Assembly (NCBI GenBank): GCA_027488375.1
Contig: JAIYBW010000001.1
Span: 124,001-188,000, forward strand
Reading direction: 5' to 3'
DNA length: 64,000 nucleotides
From: Pseudomonadota bacterium
GTDB taxonomy: Bacteria > Bdellovibrionota > Bacteriovoracia > Bacteriovoracales > Bacteriovoracaceae
How positions within the stretch are numbered: position 1 is the stretch's first letter; each line of letters begins with the position of its first letter. The notes beneath the pieces are model-generated. The model saw only the letters and a list, made by a program, of their open reading frames with translations. It did not search any database and was not told where the DNA came from. Below, in pieces: positions 26,603 through 35,583 of this stretch. The translations under genes were made by a program, and so were the position numbers.

Positions 26603-28090
26603 ATGAGCAGAAACATTATTAAAAACACGATGAAACTGATCCAGTTGAAAAACTGGATCGGTCCAAATGGAGAACTACGGATTTTTTATTATAGGAGATA
26701 TTTTTACATCTGGGATAATCGTAAATGGGTGAAAAAGACAAAGGATTATCTTTTTGATGAAATTATTAAAACAGCGAAGATTCATGACGATTTCTTAGAT
26801 GAAACAAAGGAAAGTGTTGTAAGGAATATTATCCGAAATCTTCGAGCGATTTGTGGAAGAGAGGAAGCTGTTTTTAACAAACCCCTCTCCAATCCGCATG
26901 AGGAATTTGTTTACTATAAGCCCCTAATAAATGGTGTTTTACGTTTCCAGGTAAAAGACAACTATGTTGGGGTTACTCTGAAACCACACAGTCCAGATCT
27001 TTTCAATACGTGTGTGCAAGATTTTCCTTACGACTCAAAAGCTGGTTGTCCTGAATTTCTTAAATTCTTGAATGAGATCCTTGGGCCAATGGAGATTAAG
27101 TTAGTTCAAGAATGGATGGGATTGTCCCTTATTCCAATAAATCCCACACAGAAATTTATGGTTTTTTTTGGTATTGGTGCTAACGGAAAATCAACTTTAT
27201 TAAAGGCTCATCGTTCATTAGTTGGGGAAGATAATGTTTCGCATGTGCCACTGAAAGATTTTCTACCCAACGCTAAGTTTGGACTTATACTTACTGAGGG
27301 AAAACTTCTTAATATTGCTGAGGAACTGGATGATTATGGATATTTAGTTTCATCTGTTCTTAAAAATTATGTTTCTCAAGGTGAAGTCCCTGTTCAAGCA
27401 AAACATCAAAACATATATCCAATAAAACCAACTGCTCGGCTAGTGTTTGCGACTAATTTATTACCTCGCTTTAAGGATGAATCTGAAGGCTTAACGAGGA
27501 GAATGATTATACTTCCTTTTCTAAATCAATTTTTAAATCCTAAGGATCAGGACAAACGTTTTATTGATGATAACTATTGGTTGAAAATTGGTGAGCTTCC
27601 AGGGATTTTAAACTGGGCAATCAAAGGATTAAAAGATCTAGCCCTGAATGACTGGTGCTTCACTGAACCGCAGAGTGTAATAGATACGATGGATCAATAT
27701 AAAAGGACAACAAATCCTGGGATTCAATTTCTTAAAGACTATGTCGAAGTTGGTGAAGGTTATATAATTGGTCGTGACCTTTATCAGGTTTATGCCAGAC
27801 ATTGCAAAATATTCAATTTAATACCTGAAGATGAAATTGCATTTGGAAGACTAATTTCTAAAGTTTTTATTACGACTGAGCAGTCTAAAGGGACTCGGAT
27901 TTCGAAAGATAGAATAAGGTCTAGATATTGGAAGGGGATTACTTGGAGAAAGGATGAATCTGATCTTCCAATATATGCACAGATTGCACAGCAATCTCAA
28001 CCAACGTCAAATAATTTAAATGAATTACTGAAAACTGAAAATCTTGAATTCAAAAAGGGGGATTATGAATCAGAAGAAGCACCATTCTAG
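26603..28090 (+). CDS. D5/P4-type SF3 replicative helicase
   Basis: The 495-residue protein has Walker A GIGANGKST at 190-198, NIAEELDD (acidic box) near 237-244 and LVFATNLLPRFKDESEGLTRRMIILPF (sensor/motif C region), the pattern of phage P4/D5 helicases. Residues 1-180 are too short for a full primase domain and show no primase catalytic motif, so it is probably helicase only or relies on host DnaG. It should unwind the element's origin after excision. The 3' end overlaps the next small gene by 26 bp. Confidence 0.9.
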   Translation: MSRNIIKNTMKLIQLKNWIGPNGELRIFYYRRYFYIWDNRKWVKKTKDYLFDEIIKTAKIHDDFLDETKESVVRNIIRNLRAICGREEAVFNKPLSNPHEEFVYYKPLINGVLRFQVKDNYVGVTLKPHSPDLFNTCVQDFPYDSKAGCPEFLKFLNEILGPMEIKLVQEWMGLSLIPINPTQKFMVFFGIGANGKSTLLKAHRSLVGEDNVSHVPLKDFLPNAKFGLILTEGKLLNIAEELDDYGYLVSSVLKNYVSQGEVPVQAKHQNIYPIKPTARLVFATNLLPRFKDESEGLTRRMIILPFLNQFLNPKDQDKRFIDDNYWLKIGELPGILNWAIKGLKDLALNDWCFTEPQSVIDTMDQYKRTTNPGIQFLKDYVEVGEGYIIGRDLYQVYARHCKIFNLIPEDEIAFGRLISKVFITTEQSKGTRISKDRIRSRYWKGITWRKDESDLPIYAQIAQQSQPTSNNLNELLKTENLEFKKGDYESEEAPF

Positions 28091-28247
28091 TCTTTCTGAT
28101 GAAGAGTTTAAGCAATTAGTTGTTTTCTTTGCTTGGCTGAAGATGATCAGAGATCGTGTAACCAAAGGAGATACTTTCGAACCATTAAATGAGTTGAGTT
28201 CTGGTGTCGATGAGGTAAAAGAAGAACTTTTGGAGAAATGGTCATGA
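28065..28247 (+). CDS. Small protein between helicase and integrase
   Basis: The ATG at 28065 is preceded by GGGGG (3 nt spacing), giving 60 residues (helical, charged, EEFKQLVVFFAWLKMIRDRV). It overlaps the helicase by 26 bp and the integrase start by the ATGA junction. An excisionase or directionality-factor role is possible because it is small and adjacent to the integrase, but no motif shows this. Confidence 0.5.
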   Translation: MNQKKHHSSLSDEEFKQLVVFFAWLKMIRDRVTKGDTFEPLNELSSGVDEVKEELLEKWS

Positions 28248-29857
28248 AAAATAATATCTTTTACTCTAATAAGAAATCGATTGCTGTAATTCGAATCAGT
28301 AGCGTTAAACAAACTGATGGCTCATCCCCTGAGGTTCAGAGGGAAGCAGCGGAAAGGCACTGTAAGAAGTATGGACTTGAGCTAATTAGATGTTTTGAAA
28401 TTGTTGAGAGTGCAAAAGCTTCCCAAAACAGAAAGCAGTATCAAGAAGCTATTCGTTTTGCTGAAAAGAATAAGCTTGGAAATATTCTTTTTTACATGCC
28501 AGATCGCTTGAGTCGAAACTTTTCTGATGTAGAGAATTTAGAAATTAAAATTCTAGATGGGATATTCAATGTGCATTTTGTGCAAGAGGGATTGATTCTC
28601 CATCGGTACTCGCCTGATTCTGATTTTATGAAGTTGGATTTTCAGACAGCCGTCAATAAACACTTCATCCGAAATCTTAGAACTAAAGTGATTGATGGAA
28701 TGGATGGAAAAGCTGAGAGTGGTCATTTCCCAAATGGCAAACCTCCCCTTGGGTACATTATCCAAGAGTTGTCTGCTTCTGAAAGAGAGAAGGGGGGCTA
28801 TCGTAAGATAGTTGCTATCGATCCCAATCCTATAAACAAATTAATTGTGTTACGTGAGTACCAATTAAGGGCCGAAGGACTTTCTTTAGAAAAAATTCGA
28901 AAGAAGATAATCGCAGAAGGATTATTGCTAGGAAGTAAGGCAAAACTCACCAGCTATACTTCAACAGCGATTCACAAGAGGCTGATGAACCCATTTTATC
29001 GTGGTAAGGTTCAATGGAAGGGGAAGATCTATGATGGTAAGCATGAGGTTTTTATTCCTAGGGATGTTTTGGATAAAGTTGATGCAGCATTTGGACTCAG
29101 AGGAAGTGGAATAAAACGTACTGAAAATGAATTTACTGCTCTCATGGGAGGTTGGCTTCGTTGCTCCTGTGGGTGCCATATTGTTTATGATCCAAAAATA
29201 AAGTTTAATCGTAAAAAAGGAACCACTAAGACTTATCATTACTATCACTGTGCTAATGGTAAAAAGGCCCACGATTCATTACGTGGGTTTAATATTACCG
29301 ATAATCAAATTTGGGTCCAGTTGGGATCAGTAATCGATGACATTTCGATTTCTCCTGAGTTTGCTAAGGATATTGCTGATGCTTTAAACCAAGTTGAAAC
29401 AAAAGCTCATGCAACCACTAAGAAGCAGATTGAGCAGTTCAAGCTACTGGAGGCCGATCTTCAATCAAAAGAAGATCGGCTTATGGATATGAGACTCTCT
29501 GGGGAGATTGATCGAGATACCTTTGATCTTACTTTGAAGCGTATTAGGACCGAGAGAAGGAATTACACTGATCAAATTGAAACCCTACAATTAACTTTAT
29601 CCTCTGCTGTTGTAGAAACCGTTCAATCTATTCTCGAACTTTCTAAGAATGCGAAATCTTTCTGGAATTTAGTATCAGTGACTGAAAAGAAAAAAGTCTT
29701 GGATATGATACTTTCGAACCCGATTTTAGATGGTGTAAATATGCGATTTGAAATAAAAAAGCCCTTCAAAATCTTGGTAGAAATGAAGGGCTCTATAAAT
29801 TGGTACTCCCAAGGGGATTCGAACCCCTGTTACCGCCGTGAAAAGGCGATGTCCTAG
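28244..29857 (+). CDS. Large serine integrase, 3' end inside tRNA-Glu
   Basis: ATG 28244 (ATGA overlap, GGAG upstream) is better than 28238; the protein has 537 residues. The N-terminal catalytic domain has IRISSVKQ (catalytic S19) and FYMPDRLSRNFSDV. The recombinase domain includes GKPPLGYII and RLMNPFYRGKV, and a zinc ribbon has CSCGC and YHYYHC. A coiled coil follows before the end. The last 18 codons after Asn519 lie in the tRNA-Glu gene in antisense. The family recombines attP with attB unidirectionally without host factors. tRNA 3' ends are usually targets of tyrosine integrases, so the site is notable. Confidence 0.93.
   Translation: MKNNIFYSNKKSIAVIRISSVKQTDGSSPEVQREAAERHCKKYGLELIRCFEIVESAKASQNRKQYQEAIRFAEKNKLGNILFYMPDRLSRNFSDVENLEIKILDGIFNVHFVQEGLILHRYSPDSDFMKLDFQTAVNKHFIRNLRTKVIDGMDGKAESGHFPNGKPPLGYIIQELSASEREKGGYRKIVAIDPNPINKLIVLREYQLRAEGLSLEKIRKKIIAEGLLLGSKAKLTSYTSTAIHKRLMNPFYRGKVQWKGKIYDGKHEVFIPRDVLDKVDAAFGLRGSGIKRTENEFTALMGGWLRCSCGCHIVYDPKIKFNRKKGTTKTYHYYHCANGKKAHDSLRGFNITDNQIWVQLGSVIDDISISPEFAKDIADALNQVETKAHATTKKQIEQFKLLEADLQSKEDRLMDMRLSGEIDRDTFDLTLKRIRTERRNYTDQIETLQLTLSSAVVETVQSILELSKNAKSFWNLVSVTEKKKVLDMILSNPILDGVNMRFEIKKPFKILVEMKGSINWYSQGDSNPCYRREKAMS
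29755..29791 (-). terminator. tRNA-Glu/Lys terminator embedded in integrase codons
   Basis: On the minus strand GCCCTTCA (29784-29791), a 15-nt loop and TGAAGGGC (29761-29768) are followed by TTTTTT (29755-29760). It starts 9 bp after the tRNA-Glu CCA. It mirrors the chromosomal terminator at 19965-19990 next to attL. Confidence 0.82.
29800..29813 (+). other. attR core inside tRNA-Glu
   Basis: This 14-bp copy equals 20001-20014 and includes the CCA end and the 3' acceptor strand of tRNA-Glu. Confidence 0.8.
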
Positions 29858-29878
29858 ACCGGGCTAGACGATGGGAGC
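29801..29878 (-). tRNA. tRNA-Glu (anticodon TTC)
   Basis: The minus-strand cloverleaf has acceptor GCTCCCA/TGGGAGT, anticodon stem TCGCC/GGCGG with loop TTTTCAC (anticodon TTC), T-arm CAGGGGTTCGAATCCCCT, and an encoded CCA. Its 3' end is the integration target of the element. It lies 33 bp downstream of tRNA-Lys on the same transcript. Confidence 0.97.
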
Positions 29879-29911
29879 ATAACCGGATTTAAGATTTCTT
29901 CAAATTTAAAA

Positions 29912-29988
29912 TGGTGATCTCGCTGCGACTCGAACGCAGGACCCCCTCCTTAAAAGGGAGGTGCTCTAACCAACTGAGATACGAGACC
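29912..29988 (-). tRNA. tRNA-Lys (anticodon TTT)
   Basis: The minus-strand cloverleaf has acceptor GGTCTCG/CGAGATC, anticodon stem CCTCC/GGAGG with loop CTTTTAA (anticodon TTT), T-arm CTGCGTTCGAGTCGCAG, and an encoded CCA. It is the first gene of the tRNA-Lys/tRNA-Glu unit. Confidence 0.97.
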
Positions 29989-30346
29989 ACTTTCAAACGA
30001 AGGACTACAAATTACGGTTCTAGAGAAAATTTGTCAAACAGATTTTCGCACAATTTCTGAAAAAAATTCACTTCTCTTGTCTTTCAAGCCCCAGATCGTT
30101 ATTTATCCCCAAGTTTTTGAAAATATTCATGAATATTTAAGGGGTTTATAGGTCTTTTTCGCCTGTTTTTTGTTTATCTACTCGTTCATTCATCTGGCCA
30201 TTGGGGCCCATATTAAGGCGCTTAAGAATCTCTTTGAATCAACTTGGACATCGAATGATGTGGAGAATTAGTGTGGTGAGGACAAAGGGAAAGAATTCAA
30301 ATATAAAGAGTCCAAAATATAAGATGTTAGTTAAAAATGGGTCATT
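29989..30346. other. Intergenic region between the tRNA unit and mtaB
   Basis: These 358 bp hold the tRNA promoter and an 18-bp perfect palindrome at 30121-30138 (AAATATTCATGAATATTT) with a near-DnaA-box TTATCCCCA just before it. I see no protein gene. A minus-strand frame of about 40 codons near 30244-30364 with a hydrophobic middle lacks an ATG. Confidence 0.5.
30009..30037 (-). promoter_or_regulatory. Promoter of the tRNA-Lys/Glu operon
   Basis: On the minus strand a perfect TTGACA (30032-30037) is followed by a 17-bp spacer and a weak -10, TAATTT (30009-30014). This predicts a start about 14 nt before tRNA-Lys. Confidence 0.55.
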
Positions 30347-31648
30347 ATGAATACTGATCAAGCTTTAAATAAGAAAAAAGTTTCATTCCATACATTAGGA
30401 TGTCGACTCAATTTTTCAGAGTCTGGTTCTATTGCTCAAGGCTTTGTGGATCGAGGCTATGAAGTTGTAGAGTTTGGTGAGAATGCTGACGTGGTTTTTC
30501 TTAATACTTGCACTGTCACTGATGGAGCTGACTCTAGCTGTAGGAATCTTATCCGTAAGGCGCAAAATGCAGCCCCTGAAGCCAAAATTGTTGTGGCCGG
30601 TTGCTACGCTCAGATGGAAGCGGAGAAAATAAAACAAATGCAGGGTGTGGACCTTATTCTAGGCACATCAGAAAAATATAAAGTTTTTGATTATCTAGAA
30701 TCTGAGGATGATCTCCAGGTTCATATCGATAAATCATCTGATTTTAATGGAGCGGCGACGACTCTTTCTGACTCCCATACACGAGCGTTTCTTAAGATTC
30801 AGGATGGTTGTAACTATGTTTGCTCTTTCTGTATCATTCCTTTTGCCCGTGGAAGATCAAGAGCTATTTCTGTTGATGTGGCTTTGAAAGAAGCAAAGTC
30901 TTTAGCTTCTCAGGGCTTTAAAGAAATTGTTCTGACAGGTGTGAATATCGGTGAATATGAAAGTGCGAGCGGGGAAAAATTAACTGATCTTGTGAAGGCT
31001 ATTGTAGAGCTTCCAGATATTCAGCGATTGAGATTGGGTTCTGTTGAACCTAATACGATGACTAAAGAGTTATTAGAAGTTCTAAGGGACTCAGGTAAAT
31101 ATCAAAACCATTTTCATATTCCGCTGCAAAGTGCATCGGATTCGATACTGACTTCAATGAGAAGGAAGTATACGAAAGACGATTATAAAAAGATAACAGA
31201 GCTGGTGAAGAGCTACTTCCCAGAAGCAGCCTTCGGTGCGGATGTCATTGTCGGCTACCCTGGAGAGACTGAAGAGCAGTTTCTTGAAACATTTAATTTC
31301 CTTCGCTCAAGTCCGATCACTCATTTTCATATTTTTCCTTATTCAAAAAGAAAAGGAACGACTGCTGCAAGACTGGAAGATCAAATTCAAAGTAGCGTAA
31401 AGAAAGACAGAGTAAAAACTCTGATGATGTTAGGTCAGGCGAAATTGGATGAGTTTTCTTTTAATCAGGTTGGTAAAACGACTGAGGTTCTTTTTGAATC
31501 ATGTGTCGATGGTTATTGGGAAGGTTATTCGAGTCACTACTTAAAAGTAAAAGTTAAATCAGATTTTGATCTTAAGAATTCAATCTATCCAGTGATATTG
31601 AAAAATTATGTGGGTGGAAATCTCTATGGTGAAATTATTGTTCACTAA
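30347..31648 (+). CDS. mtaB: tRNA t6A37 methylthiotransferase (MtaB)
   Basis: This 433-residue protein is a MiaB-family radical-SAM enzyme. The N-terminal UPF0004 domain has cysteines in TLGCRLN, NTCTVT and AGCYAQ for one Fe-S cluster. The radical SAM triad is CNYVCSFC (CxxxCxxC), followed by GRSRA, ILTGVNIG and PLQSASD, with a C-terminal TRAM-like region. GCRLN and the domain order point to MtaB, which makes ms2t6A on ANN-decoding tRNAs, rather than MiaB. It neighbours tRNA-Lys(TTT), a known substrate class. A terminator follows. Confidence 0.92.
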   Translation: MNTDQALNKKKVSFHTLGCRLNFSESGSIAQGFVDRGYEVVEFGENADVVFLNTCTVTDGADSSCRNLIRKAQNAAPEAKIVVAGCYAQMEAEKIKQMQGVDLILGTSEKYKVFDYLESEDDLQVHIDKSSDFNGAATTLSDSHTRAFLKIQDGCNYVCSFCIIPFARGRSRAISVDVALKEAKSLASQGFKEIVLTGVNIGEYESASGEKLTDLVKAIVELPDIQRLRLGSVEPNTMTKELLEVLRDSGKYQNHFHIPLQSASDSILTSMRRKYTKDDYKKITELVKSYFPEAAFGADVIVGYPGETEEQFLETFNFLRSSPITHFHIFPYSKRKGTTAARLEDQIQSSVKKDRVKTLMMLGQAKLDEFSFNQVGKTTEVLFESCVDGYWEGYSSHYLKVKVKSDFDLKNSIYPVILKNYVGGNLYGEIIVH

Positions 31649-31699
31649 GCGAATGCCATTCTCGTACAGAAATAAAAAAGAATAAAAACACTCATCTTG

Positions 31700-31750
31700 A
31701 AAACGACCATAAGTTCCTCCAGGAATCATTATGGCCGTTTTTATTTTTTT
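31700..31750. terminator. Terminator between mtaB and purA
   Basis: A stem of AAAACG and CCATAA (31700-31712) pairs with TTATGG and CGTTTT (31729-31741), interrupted by one bulge, with a T-rich tract after it on the plus strand. The A/T flanks make it usable for the convergent purA as well. Confidence 0.85.
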
Positions 31751-31791
31751 CTTAAGTCGGTAAGTTTTTCACTTCGTTAAAGAATCTTAAA

Positions 31792-33108
<1,317 letters not shown>

Positions 33109-33143
33109 TTATGATACGTTTTTTAATGTGGGATTTTAACAAT

Positions 33144-33179
33144 AAAAAAAAAGGAGAGTGGCATGGTCCGCCACTCCCC
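33144..33179 (-). terminator. Terminator of the 114-residue gene
   Basis: On the minus strand GGGGAGTGGC pairs with GCCACTCTCC (33153-33162 and 33170-33179, one mismatch, 7-nt loop), followed by nine T. It insulates purA from the gene at 33219. Confidence 0.93.
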
Positions 33180-33218
33180 AGAAAGGCCTTAATGCATATC
33201 CTGGGAGGGAACAATGCA

Positions 33219-33563
33219 TTAGGCAATTGAGCGAAATTCTAATCGTGTCTGAAGAGCATCTAGAACATGTTGGAATTCACTTAAAGTTGGTAAATTTCCA
33301 AAATGAGTATTGTCATTCATATTCATTGAAACAAAGTCAAAAATTTCAATGGGTGATGATTTCTCTGCCCCTTTAGTAAAAGCGCGCCAATTTGATTTTC
33401 CCGTTTTTCGGTAATTCTCAAATAAATTTTCTACCAGTTCTTTTTTACTTTTGACTCCAACTCCTACGACTTGACCGCATTCATCAATTTCCAAATACCA
33501 AACACGGTATTCGTTCTGGTTTTGAGGATGCTGCTTGGATTCAACTGCGATGGCAAGAAACAT
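33219..33563 (-). CDS. Hypothetical protein with structured leader
   Basis: A 114-residue cytoplasmic protein with a mixed alpha/beta pattern (YRVWYLEIDECGQVVGVGVKSK, ENLFENYRKTGKSNWRAFTKG) and no family that I recognise. The ATG has a very good AAGGAGGACCAC site. Its upstream 120 nt form several strong hairpins, and it has its own terminator, so it is a separate transcription unit that may be regulated at the RNA level. Confidence 0.68.
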   Translation of the reverse strand: MFLAIAVESKQHPQNQNEYRVWYLEIDECGQVVGVGVKSKKELVENLFENYRKTGKSNWRAFTKGAEKSSPIEIFDFVSMNMNDNTHFGNLPTLSEFQHVLDALQTRLEFRSIA

Positions 33564-33585
33564 GTGGTCCTCCTTGTGTCTCGCT

Positions 33586-33690
33586 CAGGAAACATCTTGT
33601 TTCCTGATGTGTGTTGTGTGTGGGACAATTAAGGTGCGATCCATGAACTTCTTCCTGAAGTTGTGAGGGATGCACCTTTCCAGCATCCTG
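33586..33690 (-). promoter_or_regulatory. Structured 5' leader with nested and competing hairpins
   Basis: It lies just upstream of the 114-residue gene. CAGGAAAC/GTTTCCTG (33586-33606, perfect 8 bp) is next to the gene. Farther up is a long stem in which AAGGTGC (33631-33637) pairs with GCACCTT (33672-33678), then ATCC with GGAT, then AACTTC/GAAGTT (33646-33662). GGATGC (33668-33673) can instead pair with GCATCC (33683-33688), so the two folds exclude each other, as in attenuators or riboswitches. No known riboswitch consensus is recognised. Confidence 0.55.
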
Positions 33691-33940
33691 CTTGAGACCA
33701 TCGTATCAAAAACGCCCCTATGATTGTAAGTGTTAAACTCCTAACATCGGCTAGCCTTTTTGAGAGGGAAAGTAAGAGAAGACTAGTATCAAAAAGTCTC
33801 TTACTCAGTTGCTTCATATATTTAAAGCACTTGCCCCGATGCTTCATCGGGGCGAAATAGAACCAGTACTTGATTAATAAACTTTAAATTTAAAATTAGT
33901 TTTAATAGGCAAGCTCTTGCGTCTGAGTCAAAATAAATTT
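33691..33940. other. Rest of the 33.56-33.94 kb intergenic region
   Basis: It holds two further strong inverted repeats: GTAAGAGA...GACT / AGTCTCTTAC (33772-33804, 10 bp with a bulge) and the perfect 8-bp GCCCCGAT/ATCGGGGC (33833-33853). Neither has a T run. No supported gene; a small RNA is possible. Confidence 0.4.
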
Positions 33941-35503
33941 ATGTCAGTTTTAAAATCCTCTCTCAAAATGGCGATAGCCACTTTTTTTTCTCGTATTCTT
34001 GGTCTTGTTCGTGAGCAAGTGATGGCCGCATATTTTGGTGCCTCTGGTTTGACGGATGCATTTTTAGTCGCGTACCGAATTCCAAATTTATTGAGAGATC
34101 TTTTTGCTGAAGGGGCTTTCTCGTCAGCTTTTGTGCCTACATTTGTTGAGGCCAATCAAGAGTCTAAAGAGAAAAGCCGCGAACTCATGTGGCAACTTTT
34201 TTGGCTACTCTTTTTTATTACGGGCACTATTTGTCTTGGAATGATGATTTTTGCTCCTGAACTTATTGGCCTATTCGCACCCGCTTTTAAAAATGATCCA
34301 GAGAAATTTAAACTTACAGTCAACTTAACCCGAATCATGGCCCCATTCTTGACTTTTGTTTCTCTCGCAGCACTTTTTATGGGTGTGCTGAATTCACTCA
34401 AAGTATTTTTTATTCCGGCCCTTGCACCCGCTTCTTATAATGTGATGAGTATTGTGTGTATGCTGGGCTTGAGTGGCCTTCTGCAGTTGAATGGGTATGA
34501 GCCGATTTACTCTCTAGGTATTGGGGCCATGCTAGGTGGGTTTATGCAGGCTGCAGTTCAAGTACCTCTCATTTATAAGTACCATCTTCAACCACTCTGG
34601 CCGAAAAAATTTTGGAGTGATCGATCAAAAAAAGTCTTTCGCTTATTAGGTCCTGGTTTATTTGGTTTTGCCGCCACACAGATAAATCTACTCGTAACGA
34701 CTATTCTGGCCACTGGCACTCTCGTTGGTGCAACGTCTTGGCTCAATTACAGTTTCCGTCTTTTTCAATTACCTGTTGGTATTTTGTCAGTGAGTATTGG
34801 TAATTCTAATTTAGTTCATTTTTCAGAAGCTTGGAAAAAAGGGGATAAAGACCTGGCGAAGTCGACACTTGCCTCAAGCTATTTTCTTTCTTTCTTAACT
34901 GTGATGCCTGCCTTGGTCATTTTATATGGTCTGTCTGATGAAATCGTTAATCTTATTTTTGAACGAGGACGGTTTGATCGTCAAAGTACCATCTACACCG
35001 GAATGGCGCTTAAGATGTATGCCATAGGTTTACCTTTCTACGGACTCTATAAAATTTTAGTTCCTACTTTTTATGCGCTTGATCGCCAAAAAGTTCCCGT
35101 CCTGGCTTCGATCGCATCCATTTGTTTAAACATTAGCTTTTGCCTAACACTCACTCCACTTTATGGTTTCAAGATTCTTGCTCTCGGCACAACACTTTCC
35201 GTTTTAGTTAATTCTATAATCCTGAGTATTGCCCTCGGAAAATACCTTGAGTTGCCACTGAGTTTTTATTTCACTCCACGCTTAATAAAAATCTTGATTG
35301 CTTCACTCAGCTCTTTTGGGGCTTTGCAATTATGGGGAATGGTAGAGTTTTTCAATCAATCAATTTGGCTAAAGGCTCTCATTCTAAGCCTTGAAATCCT
35401 CAGTATTTTATTTACCTATAGTTTGGTTCTTCTGATTCTTGGCGAACGCTCTGCTGTTGAGGCACTCGTGGGTAAGTTTCTTAAAAAAATAAAAAGAAGT
35501 TAA
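33941..35503 (+). CDS. murJ: Lipid II flippase MurJ
   Basis: A 520-residue integral membrane protein of the MOP/MVF superfamily with about 14 helices. SRILGLVREQVMAAYFGASGLTDAFLVAYRIPNLLRDLFAEGAFSSAFVPTF is the family N-terminal signature, including the Arg residues of the lipid-II cavity; FERGRFD is also conserved. It moves lipid II across the inner membrane for peptidoglycan synthesis. The frame opens at TTG 33917, but ATG 33941 is the more typical start. It stands alone. Confidence 0.96.
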   Translation: MSVLKSSLKMAIATFFSRILGLVREQVMAAYFGASGLTDAFLVAYRIPNLLRDLFAEGAFSSAFVPTFVEANQESKEKSRELMWQLFWLLFFITGTICLGMMIFAPELIGLFAPAFKNDPEKFKLTVNLTRIMAPFLTFVSLAALFMGVLNSLKVFFIPALAPASYNVMSIVCMLGLSGLLQLNGYEPIYSLGIGAMLGGFMQAAVQVPLIYKYHLQPLWPKKFWSDRSKKVFRLLGPGLFGFAATQINLLVTTILATGTLVGATSWLNYSFRLFQLPVGILSVSIGNSNLVHFSEAWKKGDKDLAKSTLASSYFLSFLTVMPALVILYGLSDEIVNLIFERGRFDRQSTIYTGMALKMYAIGLPFYGLYKILVPTFYALDRQKVPVLASIASICLNISFCLTLTPLYGFKILALGTTLSVLVNSIILSIALGKYLELPLSFYFTPRLIKILIASLSSFGALQLWGMVEFFNQSIWLKALILSLEILSILFTYSLVLLILGERSAVEALVGKFLKKIKRS

Positions 35504-35583
35504 AAAATTTCAACGCTTTATCTTGTAGGCAAGGCACTTTTTAGTTATCCTGATTAGGTAATACCTTTATTAAGGATGATGAA

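Larger units (their letters stand above)
20001..29813. mobile_element. Integrative element at the tRNA-Glu 3' end
   Basis: The element is bounded by two direct copies of a 14-bp core, TTGGTACTCCCAAG, at 20001-20014 and 29800-29813; the right copy is the 3' end of an intact tRNA-Glu gene. Inside are a large serine integrase at the right end, a small serine resolvase, SSB-like and SF3-helicase replication genes, an XRE repressor and an operon with four lipoproteins. No capsid, terminase, relaxase or conjugation gene is seen, so it may be a mobilizable element, a satellite or an integrated plasmid. The left arm reads minus, the right arm plus, and they diverge from 25.8-26.3 kb. Confidence 0.85.

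Noticed and set aside
30244-30364. Small minus-strand hydrophobic frame upstream of mtaB
   Set aside because: No ATG and no ribosome site; only a TTG start would fit, overlapping mtaB.
33629-33847. 72-codon minus-strand frame
   Set aside because: It overlaps the RNA hairpins and has no support for a start.
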